A stretch of DNA of 64,000 nt from assembly GCA_032717465.1 (NCBI GenBank), contig CM064669.1, positions 50,184,694 to 50,248,693 on the forward strand, read 5' to 3'. The stretch is from Coenobita brevimanus (taxonomy: Eukaryota; Arthropoda; Malacostraca; Decapoda; Coenobitidae). Shown in pieces: positions 46,345-62,669 of this stretch. The notes under the pieces are model-generated. The model saw nothing but the letters and a program-made list of their open reading frames with translations, did not search any database and was not told the DNA's origin. Positions within the stretch are counted from its first letter, which is position 1. Every line of letters begins with the position of its first letter. The translations under genes and the position numbers were made by a program.

Positions 46345-46408
46345 GAGTAGTAGTAATAGTAGTAGCGGTAGTAGTAGTCGCAGTAGTCGTTGTTGTTATT
46401 GTTGTTGA
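46306..46408. repeat. (TTA)n-(TAG)n compound trinucleotide
   Basis: TTA units and then TAG/CAG/TTG units. Starts 40 bp downstream of a GTGCAGGTGTGGGTGGC stretch. Confidence 0.9.
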
Positions 46409-46424
46409 TGCTCATCTGAACGTG

Positions 46425-46580
46425 AACCCCTGCCCTTCTTCCATAGTCCACCAACCTCCTTTCGAGAGAGAGAGAGAGAGAGAGAGGGGGAGGGGAGCTA
46501 AAGGACATTTGTATAACCTGACAGCTTTACCTCTCAGCCATATCGGTGCCACCATTGCATCACGGTAATCCAGACAGGTG
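46425..46580 (-). mobile_element. SINE-like repeat, degraded
   Basis: TTCCATAGTCCACCAACCTC, then a (GA)n insertion (46466-46486), then ACAGCTTTACCTCTCAGCCA and ATCGGTGCCACCATTGCATC. Confidence 0.5.
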
Positions 46581-46957
46581 GCCACACCGGCAGCGAGCGG
46601 GTGCGGGGGAGAATGCAAGCCCACACAGGTCCAGGCAAGAAGAGTTGACAGTTCACTTTTCTCGCAACAAATCCCTGGACAGTGGCATGGCATGCGTACT
46701 ACGCAGCTCATACCTAATGCTCTCCTCACACCCTCTGTTTGGTATGCATCCCACACCAAACACAGTGACAGATCCTTATTATACTGTACATGAAGACGAC
46801 TGGTGAAAAGTAAGTAAATAAAATAAGATAAAACACTCCAACCGCAGCTTTTACTCAGACAAGCCTTCCCGCACCCGCTATCTGCCTGTGAGGACGCGGA
46901 CAGACTCAGGCGGCTGTTGTAGTTGGGACATAAGTAAGGGGAAAACAAACTCATAAC

Positions 46958-46963
46958 TTTATT
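46958..46963 (-). terminator. Possible polyadenylation signal of the cuticle gene
   Basis: First AATAAA on the minus strand downstream of the stop, about 570 nt away. No other evidence. Confidence 0.3.
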
Positions 46964-47529
46964 ATAAACTATGATCAACAAGTTGTACAAATACACACCC
47001 ACATGCACTCCCATTCTCAAACACAGACACACGTACCACGAACGCTGACACACATTTACAAATACACTCACACAGACATTATACATAGGGTCAAACACAC
47101 TGGTACGCACACAGGCCTACATGGATAATATCATGTTAATTTCGTGAAGTGATGATCCTGAGAGATTGTCGCCCCCAGTGCACCAGCCTTCACCCCCATC
47201 CTTCCCGGACTGGGGGACAGAGGGTGGGGCGGTGGACGGGGAGGGGAGACATGGAGGATATTAAAAGTAGTGATAACAACCCAATAACAAGATGACGGTG
47301 CTGGAGAGGGGATAGATGGAGAACATAAGAGGTCAGTGATAATAAGCCACTAACAACATGAGGGTGCTGGAGAAGGAGAGAGAAGGGGAGGGGTGTGGGA
47401 CCAGTATGTACACTGAGACATGCTGCTTCAGACAATAACTTATAATGGCGACTCCCACACACAGACTCCTGCGTCAGGAGGGGAGAGCCGCCTGGGAAGA
47501 CTAGAAACAGGGGGAGGCGATGAGCTGAC

Positions 47530-52546
<5,017 letters not shown>

Positions 52547-52612
52547 GACGGGGCAGTGCAGCAGGAGACGCAGAAGTGGCAGATCCGTCGGGCAGAGTGG
52601 TGGCCTCTCTCC

Positions 52613-52647
52613 TATTGAGGCGGCGCACGGCACACCGGCCTTATATA
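52613..52647 (-). promoter_or_regulatory. TATA box plus initiator of the cuticle gene
   Basis: TATATAA on the minus strand at 52647-52641 inside GGTATATAAGGCC. An arthropod-like initiator TCAATA lies at 52618-52613, so its A at 52616 is 31 bases downstream of the first T of the TATA box, the standard spacing. The predicted 5' UTR is 70 nt. TATA-driven promoters suit stage-regulated cuticle genes. Confidence 0.75.
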
Positions 52648-53095
52648 CCAACTCTCACTTACCCACACCACCTCGGCCACCCTTTCCCCTCCCTCACCGC
52701 TTCCACCCCCCTCCCCTTCACTCCTCCCTTCCTCTCCCTTTCCCCGTACACCCTCTGGCCTGGTACATATGCAGGTAGGAACCCCTTTGCCTTACCCACA
52801 ACACAATACAGTTACGTCCAATAGCTGTGTTAGATGCAGGTACAATTGCTGCTGTTGATGTTTAGCCCAGGTCTGTCTTGGCGAGCAGACCCGTCGACCA
52901 CAGCACATCTGAAATGGCAGTGGATCCCTAAACCTACCATCAATCACGGATGTGTTGATGAAAAACGAAGTAAATCAATTCTTGTATGGAAAGCCGGCCA
53001 TCCTGCTCGCCCCTGTGTTTGTTGCTACGACCTGACCCGCCCCGCCCAGGACAGCCACAAGATGACCCGACTACCATAAGGAGGTCATTAAATCC

Positions 53096-53098
<3 letters not shown>

Positions 53099-53157
<59 letters not shown>
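53099..53157. repeat. (CA)n microsatellite
   Basis: About 29 CA units, roughly 450 bp upstream of the cuticle gene TATA box. Confidence 0.97.
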
Positions 53158-53160
<3 letters not shown>

Positions 53161-53234
53161 AAGAAAGTGGACGGAGGAACACAGGCAAAAAAGTCCAATC
53201 CAGTTCTTATGGTGAGGCGAACCGGTGTCTCTCC

Positions 53235-53690
53235 CCTACCAAGTCCTGCCCTGCCCTTCCCTACCTTGCCCTGCCCTACCGTACCTTGCCCTGCCCTTCC
53301 CTACCTTGCCCTGCCCTTCCCTACCTTGCCTCGCCCTACCGTACCTTGCCCTGCCCTTCCCTACCTTGCCCTGCCCTACCGTACCTTGCCCTGCCCTCCC
53401 CTACCTTGCCCTGCCCTACCCTACCCAACTCTTACCTTTCCCTACCCTGTCTTGCATTCTCTACACTACTTTCTTTTTTCCATTTTCCTTTCTCATCCAT
53501 ACCCTTCCCTACCTTACCTCATTTTCGCAGTCCCCGCCCTTACCCAACCCTACCCTACCCTACCCTGCCCTACCCTACCCTACCCTGCCCTACCCTACCC
53601 TACCCTGCCCTGCCCTGCCCTGCCCTACCCTACCCTACCCTGCCCTGCCCTACCCTACCCTACCCTACCCTATCTTACCTACCATTAATC
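53235..53690. repeat. Pentamer array TACCC / TGCCC
   Basis: Runs of CCCTA and CCCTG with CCCTT variants in regular order, about 0.6-1.1 kb upstream of the cuticle gene start. A less regular stretch interrupts it at 53420-53540. It is not the arthropod telomere hexamer/pentamer (TTAGG). Confidence 0.92.
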
Positions 53691-53740
53691 AACCCCATTC
53701 AACCAAGCTTTAATCTGACCTTCTCTTTCTCTCTCCTGCC

Positions 53741-54025
53741 CTAGTCTACCCTGCCACACCCTACCCTATTCAGCTCTCCCTTACCTCCACCCACCCTGCC
53801 ACACCCTACCCTATTCAGCTCTCCCTTACCTCCACCTACCCTGCCACACCCTACCCTATTCAGCTCTCCCTTACCTAAACCTACCCTGCCACACCATACC
53901 CTATTCAGCTCTCCCTTACCTAAACCCACCCTGCCACACCCTACCCTATTCAGCTCTCCCTTACCTAAACCCACCCTGCCACACCCTACCCTATTCAGTT
54001 CTCCCTTACCTAAACCCACCCTGCC
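53741..54025. repeat. 45-bp minisatellite
   Basis: About six units of TGCCACACCCTACCCTATTC + AGCTCTCCCTTACCTAAACC + CACCC. Directly follows the pentamer array and contains the same CCCTACCCTA motif, so it probably grew out of it. The minus strand gives an open frame of 15-residue repeats (GLGKGELNRVGCGRV), an artefact of the 45-bp period. Confidence 0.9.
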
Positions 54026-54389
54026 ACGCCCTTCAGGACTCGATTCTTCCCTGTTCTGTCACTCTTCCTTGTCTTATATTACCCTACCCGACCCTACCCT
54101 TCCGTACCCTACATTACCCTAGCCTATTCTACTCTGCCGCACCCTACCTTTCCCTACCCTACCCTGCCTCACCCTACCATGCCGTACCCTACCCTTGCCC
54201 AACACTACCCAACGCCCCCTACTCTGTCATACCCTGTTTTACCTCAACTCTATTGCATAACACACTCTTGCTTTCTTTCCCTGGCTCACCTTCTCTCACA
54301 CACACCGTCATTTTCTCTACCTTTCTCTCTCTCACATTCCTGTTCTCACCCTCCTCCCACTCACTCGCTCACTTTCACACACTCTCCTT

Positions 54390-55075
54390 TCCCTCCCATA
54401 CTCTCTCTCTCTCTCTCTCTCTCTCCAACCACAACGGCCTTTCTGCTCCCGTAAAGAAAGTGACGATCTCTTTTAAAAGTTTATTTACTCTCCATGCTCA
54501 CTTTCCTCCCATCGCTCCTCCTAACTTTCTAAACCAACCATCCTTCCTTCCTTATTTCCTTCCTTCCTTTCTTATTTCCTTCCTTCCTTATTTCTTTCCT
54601 TTCTTCCTTCCTTCCTTATTTCTTCCTTCCTGCCGTCTGTCCTTCCTTCCTTCCTTCCTTCCCTTCTTCTTTCTTTTCCTTCTGCATTCCTATATTTCTT
54701 TCTGTCTGTTTGCCTTCCTTCCTTCTTTCTTTCTTTTTCCCTAAGTTTCTTTCCTTCTTGCTTGCTTGTTTGCTTGCTTGCTTCCTTCCTTTCTTCCATC
54801 CATTCTTTCTTCCTTCCTCCCTTCCATTCTTCCAGCCATTCATCCTTTCTTCCTTCCTTCCCACCTTCCTTTCTTCCTTCCTCGCCCCTCCCTCCCTCCA
54901 TTCCTTCTTTCCTTCCTTATTTCCTTCCCTCACTTCCTTATTTCGATTCCTTTACTTCTTCTTCCGTACTCCTTTCTTCCTTCGTTAATACCTTCTCTCT
55001 ATACTTCATTCTGTCCTTAGCTTTTCTTCCTTCTTCATGAATTTCCTTCGTTTTCCTTCCTTCCTTCACCTAGTA
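54390..55075. repeat. (CT)n and degenerate (CTTC)n tetranucleotide field
   Basis: (CT)n at 54401-54425, then more than 500 bp of TTCC/CTTC with TTTC variants. Frames open on both strands (Lys/Glu/Gly or Phe/Leu/Pro) are artefacts. Confidence 0.93.
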
Positions 55076-55138
55076 CACGCAGAAGAAACTGGCTGAAGGA
55101 AAGCTTAAGCAAGAATAAGTAGCTGAGAGTAAAGGGGG

Positions 55139-55182
<44 letters not shown>

Positions 55183-55224
55183 AGGATGCAACAAAAGTAA
55201 GAATATATATGTGAACTTAATCTA

Positions 55225-55640
55225 TGAATTAGGAATGCGTCTCCTTGGTTACTAGTCAAATCTACCCTCCATTCTGACTACAACTGACCATCAACTGAAT
55301 AGAAAGAGGCTGCATGAAATCTGCTGAACCTTAGCTATGAGTAAAAATGCGTCTCCTTGGTTACTAGTCCAATTTACCCTCCAATCTGACTACACCTGAC
55401 CACCAACAGGACAGAAAGGGGTTAGGGATCTTTGTAAAAAAAAATTAAAATAAATAAATAAATATGTAAATAGTGATATGGCTGGCTGGAGGAACCTTAG
55501 ATGTGAGTTAAAAATGAGTCTCCTTGGTTACTAGTCAAATTTACCCTTCAATCTGACTACACCTGGCCATCAGCTGCACAGAAAGGAGTTAAGGTTCTCT
55601 GTACAAAATAATAATTAGAAATAAATAAGACAAAACTAGT
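55225..55640. repeat. Three-unit tandem repeat (~120-170 bp)
   Basis: Three copies of GTCTCCTTGGTTACTAGTC, then CTGACTACACCTG and a CAGAAAGG box. GCTGGAGGAAC (or GGCTGCATG) and (AAAT)n lie between units. A matching CTCCTTGGTTACTAG lies at 40.53 kb beside a family D repeat. Confidence 0.8.
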
Positions 55641-56392
55641 GAGGTGATTGGCTGGAGGAACATACTGCACATGCACAGTTGCACGCTAATATAATGATGA
55701 TCTGATAATACCGCTTTACGCCAGCACTGCAGACCAGGGAAGAAACGTGCGTGTGTGCGTGGTAAGTGTGGTGGTTTAATTGGCGTGGTAATGAGGCAGC
55801 GTGCAGTGTTACAGTTTAAGATAAGAGGCGGCCCGGGTGCGAGTACGGCAAAAGAGAGTGGGAGTCTAACCACTCTCGTATTTTTACCTCAAGGTGGACT
55901 GAAGTTATGTATTCACTCGCGTCTGCTTGCTCGTTTGTGTACAAGATAACTCAAAAAGCGGTTACCAGACTGCAATGAAATCTGGAAGAGAGGTGGGAAA
56001 CGGGTCAAGGAAGCAGCGATTAGATTTTTAAGTGAATCCGGATGACGATACAGGAATAAATCATAAATTTTATTATCGCTGACGGAGGCGTGCGCTCCTG
56101 ACGTCGTGTAGCAGGGCAGAATATGACCGCAGAATTCAGTGACAACGTGCGACCGTAAAGGTGTTCGTCTGGCAGGAAAGAGATATTACAGCATTAAATT
56201 ATAAATACTGGCGTTGGTGGGGGTATGCACTCCGTGTGTGCTTTCTAGTTTCCATTATATTTCTGCTGTTCACAGACGATTTTACGCAGAAGAGAATACC
56301 AGATACATCGGGGTTAACAGGGGGTTTGTCTGACTCCTCCAGTTCCAAGTCTGGTCACAGCTTAATTAATACAATGGTCAATACACAGTGAC

Positions 56393-56427
<35 letters not shown>

Positions 56428-56610
56428 CATAATCTTCCTAATATTCCCCTGCTTCTCGTTCGTCCTGCAGAAACAAATCTTACTTATATGAGAGAGAAAT
56501 GATGGTAAGTTTTTCGTCAATGTAGTTCCTGGTTGCAAACTGTGAACCCCCACACAGGACCCCCCACCCCCCCGGGCGTGAAAAACCGTATTAAGCTATT
56601 CCTGGTAGTC

Positions 56611-56644
<34 letters not shown>

Positions 56645-56696
56645 CTGTAATAGACACTTGGTATTTACTTCCTATTGTTTCGAGTGGTTGGAGTGT

Positions 56697-56742
<46 letters not shown>

Positions 56743-57018
56743 CATATTTCAAGAGAACACTAGAGTTACTCAAATAATGCAAGTGTTAAGAGAAAGTTTT
56801 TACCGTCTCCGTGTGGCTCTGATCACCTGACCTTAAAGACAATGATTTTACCGTTTTTAAATAGACTGCTTCCCCAAACTTTCCCACTAGGAGAAAGCAC
56901 AACCACCTAAAGACCTACCTAGAGAGTAATATAGAAGCTCAATATTATAGTATTCATGGTTACCCCCAGTGGATGGTGTGGTGTTGATGTGGATGTGATC
57001 TGGATGTGTAATAAGAAA
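55641..57018. other. No gene recognised; GA/CT microsatellites
   Basis: (GA)n 56393-56427, (CT)n 56611-56635 and 56699-56740. The GC-richer stretch 55690-55960 has short open frames without known motifs. Confidence 0.5.
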
Positions 57019-57830
57019 TGGTTTGGTCATGTGCAGAGGATGGTGATTGAGAGACTGACTAGAAGGGTGAATGTGAGAGAGGTAGAGAAATACTTTGAGG
57101 TGGTTTGGTCACGTGCAGAGGAGGGAGAGTGAGAGACTGACGAGAAGGGTGTATGTGAGTGAGGTAAAGGAGAGAAATAGTTTGAGGTGGTTTGGTCATG
57201 TGCAGAGGATGGAGAGTGAGAGACTGACGAGAAGAGTGCATGTGAGAGAGGTAGAGAAATACTTTGAGGTGGTTTGGTCATGTGCAGAGGATGGAGAGTG
57301 AGAGACTGACCAGAAGGGTGTATGTGAGTGAGGTTGAGGAGAGAAATAGTTTGAGATGGTTTGGTCATGTGCAGAGGATGGACACTGAGAGACTGACGAG
57401 AAGGGTGTATGTCAGTAAGGTGGAGGGGGAAAGGAGGGCATGGATGAGATGGAGAGATGAAGTGAAGAGATATTAGAGGGAAGTGTGTGAGCTGGAGAAA
57501 GGGAAGTGGAGGGGGAGAGGAGGGGGGAGACCAAGGATGAGATGGAACGATGGACTGGAGAGATATATTCGAGAGGAGGATGTGAGTTGGAGAGAGGGAG
57601 GTGGAGGAGGAAAACATGGATGAGACAGAGGGATGAAGAGGAGAGTTTTATTTGAGAGGAAGGTGTGAGCTGGAGAGAGGGAGGTGGAGGGGGAGACCGA
57701 GGATGAGACAAAGGGATGGGGTGGAGAGATATGCGAGTATGAGAGAAGAGGGTGTGAGCTGGAGAGAAGGCAGCAAAATGGCAGAGACGGGGAGACGTGG
57801 AGCCGAAGTTGATGGCCACTGAAAGATATG
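57019..57830 (+). repeat. Tandemly amplified LINE A C-terminal coding modules
   Basis: Five units starting TGGTTTGGTCATG (or CACG) at 57019, 57101, 57188, 57270 and 57357, with spacing 82, 87, 82, 87 bp. They encode WFGHVQRMESERLTRRVYVS, the same module found once in the 33.3-kb LINE. A second array of about four 83-94 bp units follows (57430-57780), built from the adjoining [14 protein letters not shown]...VSWREGG module. The 82-bp unit breaks the frame and the 87-bp unit keeps it, so this is DNA-level amplification and not a working protein. Confidence 0.85.
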
Positions 57831-58139
57831 CTCAATATTATTTTGGCTGAAGGTATGCTTTCCCCCCCCCCTGGAGTGAGTGAGTATGTGAGTGAGTGAG
57901 TTCATTATGACTATCTATCTATTTATCCATCTACCTCTGAATCTATCTCTTACCTGACTGCCATTTCTTTATCGTATTTCCTGTGATCCCTAACTTTTAA
58001 AACCCTATAATGTAGTGCCAGTAATATTCACCAATAGTCCAGAAGGCAATGAGTAATCAGATGTGCAATCACCCGTACACAAGGAGATGAGTCAGCGTAA
58101 TTAACCATGTAGAGAGAAGCGCTGACTTTTTCACGCTTC

Positions 58140-58210
58140 ACGCCGCCTCGAGCACGTGACATTGTTTACATTGTGACGTCACGCGCTCAGCTGATCCAAC
58201 ACAACACTTT
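58140..58210. promoter_or_regulatory. Promoter-like GC island with E-box, CRE and CAGCTG
   Basis: CACGTG at 58153-58158, a full TGACGTCA at 58174-58181 and TCAGCTGAT at 58187-58195 within 45 bp, in CpG-containing DNA surrounded by microsatellites. No gene could be assigned to it on either strand inside the window. Confidence 0.35.
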
Positions 58211-58493
58211 CCCCGCCGCGTTTCTTTTCCCATCCTGCATGGCTTTAGTTCAATCCCGCAACACCTATTCCTCGGCGATTTTTTCTGCCGTATCCTGCTT
58301 GCATGAGACCCGTGTATTCCTTGGCAAATTTCGCAACGCTCATTCACCGGCGACTTATATTCTCATCTAGGGTGCTAATACAAACTGTGTGGATATTATG
58401 CATATGAGTTCTAAGGTGTAATGTGTAAAATAAATCGCTCAGGAGGAAATGTTAAGTCTCTTCAACAAAAGAGAAAAGTTAAGAAAAGATTGT

Positions 58494-58495
<2 letters not shown>

Positions 58496-58527
<32 letters not shown>

Positions 58528-58616
58528 CCTACATTCCAGCCATTCGAGACAATGGAGAAAATAAATTCCATGTGTCAAACATATTCATTAGAATAAATAG
58601 CTTAGGAAAAGGTGTT

Positions 58617-58654
<38 letters not shown>

Positions 58655-58681
58655 CCTGAACTCCAACCATACCAGTACAGT

Positions 58682-58735
<54 letters not shown>
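58496..58735. repeat. (GA)n, (GA)n and (CA)n
   Basis: 58496-58525, 58621-58650 and 58685-58735. The segments before each (GA)n share AAATAAATCGCTCAGGA / AGAATAAATAGCTTAGGA words, also seen at 43720 and 50470, so part of this is an old interspersed repeat. Confidence 0.85.
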
Positions 58736-58736
<1 letters not shown>

Positions 58737-58947
58737 CCTAAGTATCAATCACATTTAGCATATATAAACCAGACGCCAAATTTAGCATATAAGTCGCCAA
58801 ATTCCACATAAGGCGCCAAATTCCCCATCTTTCTACACGTGCTTGCCTCAACTTTGCAAAATCCTTTCACATATCAGTGCTTTGAGGGGATTACAGATTG
58901 ATGTAATCCACCAATGGCTACCTGATTCATAATGCCTACCTTACCGG

Positions 58948-58983
<36 letters not shown>

Positions 58984-59260
58984 CTTCCCATCCGTCTTTC
59001 CTTCCATCTATCCCACCCTCCCCTCCCTTCTTTCCTCCCTCCCGCCCTTCCTTCCCTCTTTACCTCCACACAGTCTACATTCCTCCCTTCCTTCCCTCCT
59101 TTCCTCCCTCCCTCCATCGGACCCTTTTCCTCCACCCCTCCCTCCGTTCCTCCACCCCTCCAGCACTTCGCTTTTTTTCCTTCCTCCTCAACTACATTCT
59201 TGGGTCAGTCGCCTCGCAACTTCACTTTCTCCTCGCTCGACCTGGTTTGCCCCCCCACAT

Positions 59261-59359
<99 letters not shown>

Positions 59360-59495
59360 ATTCAAACAAGGGTCACTGAAATCCCTTGCCCTGTTTACCA
59401 CTGCACCACATCATCAACATCATCACCACCACCACCACCACCATCATCATCATCATCGCCACCACCACCATCATCATCATCACCACCACCATCCA
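58948..59495. repeat. (CT)n, CCTT field, (CT)n-(CA)n and CAT/CAC tract
   Basis: (CT)n 58951-58979; C/T-rich 58980-59160; (CT)n-(CA)n 59262-59357; CAT/CAC trinucleotides 59408-59495, which lead into a diverged LINE B-like tail segment at 59496-59650 (GGATGGGGTGAGGTAGG, GTGGGCCACACACTCATCC). Confidence 0.9.
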
Positions 59496-59821
59496 CACCA
59501 CTCCCACATAAGGATGGGGTGAGGTAGGGTCCAGGGAGCAAGAAAAAAACTGATACAAGGAGAAACTCAGACAAAATCAATCAATATAAGTGGGCCACAC
59601 ACTCATCCACTCACTATTTCAGCCCGTGGAATCCTGACTCAACCCCATACACATTTGATGTATTTTTATTTTCTTTCTCTGGCCTTAGTTTCTCTTTCCC
59701 TCCTCTCTATTTCTTTTTTTTTTTTTCTTTACTCTTTCATGCTTGAAGTTTCTTCTCTCTCTCTTTTCTTTCGCCATTCTCTTTTCTGGTCAGTGAATGG
59801 TTTGCCTTCCCTTCTTCCATT

Positions 59822-59827
<6 letters not shown>

Positions 59828-59868
<41 letters not shown>

Positions 59869-59940
59869 GAAAGTACAAGTCAGCTCAACAAGTGATAAAG
59901 ATAGAGGAAAACTTGTGATAAAATCTGAGAGAGAGAGAGA

Positions 59941-60022
<82 letters not shown>

Positions 60023-60215
60023 ATTATCAACCCTCATGTAGTTATAGAAAATGGACTGTGTAATGTCTTGAATCTACCTACCTACCTACCTACCTACTTA
60101 CCAACCTACCTACCTACCTACCTACTTACCAACCTACCTACCTACCTACCTACTTACCAACCTACCTACCTACCTACCTACTTACCAACCTACCTACCTA
60201 CCTACCTACCTACTT
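59828..60215. repeat. (CT)n, (GA)n-(GT)n and (CTAC)n arrays
   Basis: (CT)n 59828-59865; (GA)n then (GT)n at 59929-60021; four CTAC blocks at 60075-60215, each broken by the same TTACCAA, giving a 32-36 bp higher period. Confidence 0.95.
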
Positions 60216-60236
60216 TCTAACGCCACACCCTTTGTA

Positions 60237-60325
60237 CCTATCTTTAGCCAGACCTATTAATCCTGGAGGGGGGGCCACCAGACAAAGAGCCTCCACGTCG
60301 TCCTGTCCTTTGCCATTAAGCTGCC
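60237..60325 (-). mobile_element. LINE family A tail fragment
   Basis: TAGCCAGACCTATTAATCC followed by a GGGGGGGCCACC block and CCTCCACGTCGTCCTGTCC, matching the end of family A. The (CCTA)n array beside it at 60075-60215 may have grown from its tail. Confidence 0.65.
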
Positions 60326-60332
60326 CTTTCTC

Positions 60333-60370
<38 letters not shown>

Positions 60371-61100
60371 ACACCTCTCACTCATTTATCTCCTCATACT
60401 CGGTGCCTCTGATCAAAGTAGTGAGGAGACAGGCATGGCATCACACCAGCCCTTCTCGTCATGTCTCCAGCCTCCTCCAAGCCCATCCACTCATCACCAC
60501 AGCCTCATCACCTCAGCGCTCATCACCTCAGCGCTCATCACCACAGCCTCATCACCATAGCGTCAGGGAACATATAGCTACACTTCACACCTGCCTGTCT
60601 GTCTCTGTGCACGCGATAATGTAAAAATAAATGGTGATAAAATGATCTTATTTGTAGGGGATTCCCGTTGATCCATGAATGAAGGGGCTGTAATGTAACA
60701 CGTCAGGGAGTAAGAACCCAGGGCCATGCTATTCAGTCCAGACCTTTCCGGCAAGAGTGGCCTGACGAGGAGCCTACACGTGGTGGCCTGTGTAGGGAAT
60801 GACCCCGGCCCAACGCTGGCAGGGGACGCTGTTTACCACTAGAGTGTGCTGGTTCACAACACGGTATGTACCTTTAGGACGGCCCCACTGAAGCAGCTGC
60901 TTACCTGTGGCGGACAGGTCTGCTCGGCCATACAGACTGGAGTTAAGCAACAACAAAAACAACAATGACCTGTTGCTCTTCCTTGAGTGGCATAATACAA
61001 GCAAAAACTATGCCGTTGATGTTTCGCCTACATTGCTGCTTCTTCTCTCTGTGGATCTTTTTGGGGGGGTGTGATGGTGTTGGTGTCTGTCTAATAGGCT
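60326..61100. other. No gene recognised
   Basis: (CA)n at 60336-60362; short tandem CTCATCACCTCAGCG at 60505-60560. A segment at 60740-60950 is probably repeat-derived (GACAGGTCTGCTCGGCC also resembles words at 18.17, 25.25 and 52.87 kb). Confidence 0.5.
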
Positions 61101-61111
61101 GTGGGGGTTTG

Positions 61112-61114
<3 letters not shown>

Positions 61115-61194
<80 letters not shown>

Positions 61195-61195
61195 G
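61115..61195. repeat. (GA)n-(GACA)n compound microsatellite
   Basis: About 22 GA units and then eight GACA units. Confidence 0.97.
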
Positions 61196-61279
61196 GACAG
61201 ACAGAGTAATGGCAAGAGACGGAACTGCCAGAGCACCTTTCATTTTCCCACTCCTCTCACCTGATTACCTATATATCCA

Positions 61280-61660
61280 CTGGGGAGGGAGGGAGGGTGG
61301 GGGGGAGGGAGGGAGGCAGCGGGAGAGATGGAGGGAGGGAGGGAGAGAGGGAGAGAAAGGAGGAGGGAGGGAGAGGGAGAGAAGGAGGGAGACAGGAAGG
61401 GGGGGAAGGATGTAGGAAAGAAAGAAGGAAATAAGGGAAGAGAGCAGAGGGAGAGGAGAGGGAAGGAGGGAGAAGGAAAGAGGAAGAGGAGGGGGAAGGA
61501 GGGAGGGGGAAGGAAGAATGAAGGAGGAAAGAGGAAGAGGAGGGAGGGAGAGGGAAGGATGGAGGAGGAAAAATAAAGAGGGTAGGATGGACAGAGGAGG
61601 AGAGAAGGAGAGAGGGAGGGAGGGAGGGAGAGAAATGGGAGGGAGGGAAAGAGAAGGAAA
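61280..61660. repeat. GGGA/GGA purine-rich field
   Basis: Degenerate GGGA/AGGA repeats; continues in similar form at 62293-62582 on the other side of the 20-bp minisatellite. Minus-strand Ser/Pro/Leu open frames are artefacts. Confidence 0.9.
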
Positions 61661-61780
61661 GCTGTGAATTAGGTGGGAAGGAAACAAACGAAATGAAATG
61701 AAACAATAAAATGGAAATGAACGAATAGACGGACGAGAAACAGAAGGAGATGAAAGACCAGAAGAAATGAAAATGAAGAT

Positions 61781-62266
61781 GTGGTAGATGGGAGATGACT
61801 GTGGTGGATGGGAGATGACTGTGGTGGATGGGAGATGACTGTGGTGGATGGGAGATGACTGTGGTGGATGGGAGATGACTGTGGTGGATGGGAGATGACT
61901 GTGGTGGATGGGAGATGACTGTGGTAGATGGGAGATGACTGTGGTGGATGGGAGATGACTGTGGTGGATGGGAGATGACTGTGGTGGATGGGAGATGACT
62001 GTGGTGGATGGGAGATGACTGTGGTAGATGGGAGATGACTGTGGTAGATGGGAGATGACTGTGGTGGATGGGAGATGACTGTGGTGGATGGGAGATGACT
62101 GTGGTGGATGGGAGATGACTGTGGTAGATGGGAGATGACTGTGGTAGATGGGAGATGACTGTGGTAGATGGGAGATAACTGTGGTGGATGGGAGATGACT
62201 GTGGTGGATGGGAGATGACTGTGGTGGATGGGAGATGACTGTGGTGGATGGGAGATGACTGTGGTG
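61781..62266. repeat. 20-bp minisatellite, 24 units
   Basis: Twenty-four head-to-tail units of GTGGTGGATGGGAGATGACT with no length change. Units differ almost only at GTGGTGG versus GTGGTAG, plus one GATAACT. Ends in a partial unit (GTGGTG). Confidence 0.97.
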
Positions 62267-62546
62267 TTTATGAGCATCAGAGGAGAATAACAATGGGAGG
62301 GAGGGAGGGAGGGAGGAAAGGGAGGAGAGAGGGAGGGAAAGAGGAAAAGTAGGACAGAGTGGAGAGAGAGAGAGAGAGAGGAGATTGGTGGGAGGGAGGG
62401 AAGGGAGGAAGGAGGGAAAGTGGAGGGATCTAAGAAAAGGAGGAAGGAAAGAAAGGAAGTGAAAGGGGAGGGAGAGAGGGAAAACTGGAAGGAAGGGAGA
62501 GAGAAACGGTGAAAGAAAGGAGGGAAGAGAGGGAGGAAAGGAAGAA

Positions 62547-62585
<39 letters not shown>

Positions 62586-62669
62586 AAGCTGACTCACGGC
62601 CAGTACTTTCACTACCGCTGGTCTGGGTTTACAAGCAGCCTCACTGGAATATCAGCTGTTTTTATTTCG

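Noticed and set aside
46412..47110. 232-codon minus-strand frame near the cuticle gene
   Set aside because: It crosses a (GA)n tract and a SINE-like repeat and shows no protein motif; it lies in the presumed 3' flank of the cuticle gene.
53235..53690. Interstitial telomere
   Set aside because: The unit is TACCC/TGCCC, not TTAGG/CCTAA, and lies beside other local satellites.
53741..54019. Minus-strand repeat protein GLGKGELNRVGCGRV x6
   Set aside because: The 45-bp period is a multiple of three, so the frame stays open by chance; no start context, exon signals or known family.
54550..54990. Lys/Glu/Gly-rich and Phe/Leu/Pro-rich frames on both strands
   Set aside because: Produced by the CTTC tetranucleotide field.
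61265..62553. Open frames of 342 and 294 codons on the minus strand (His/Pro/Ser repeats)
   Set aside because: The 20-bp minisatellite and GGGA field have no stop codon in these frames; all frames give repeats.
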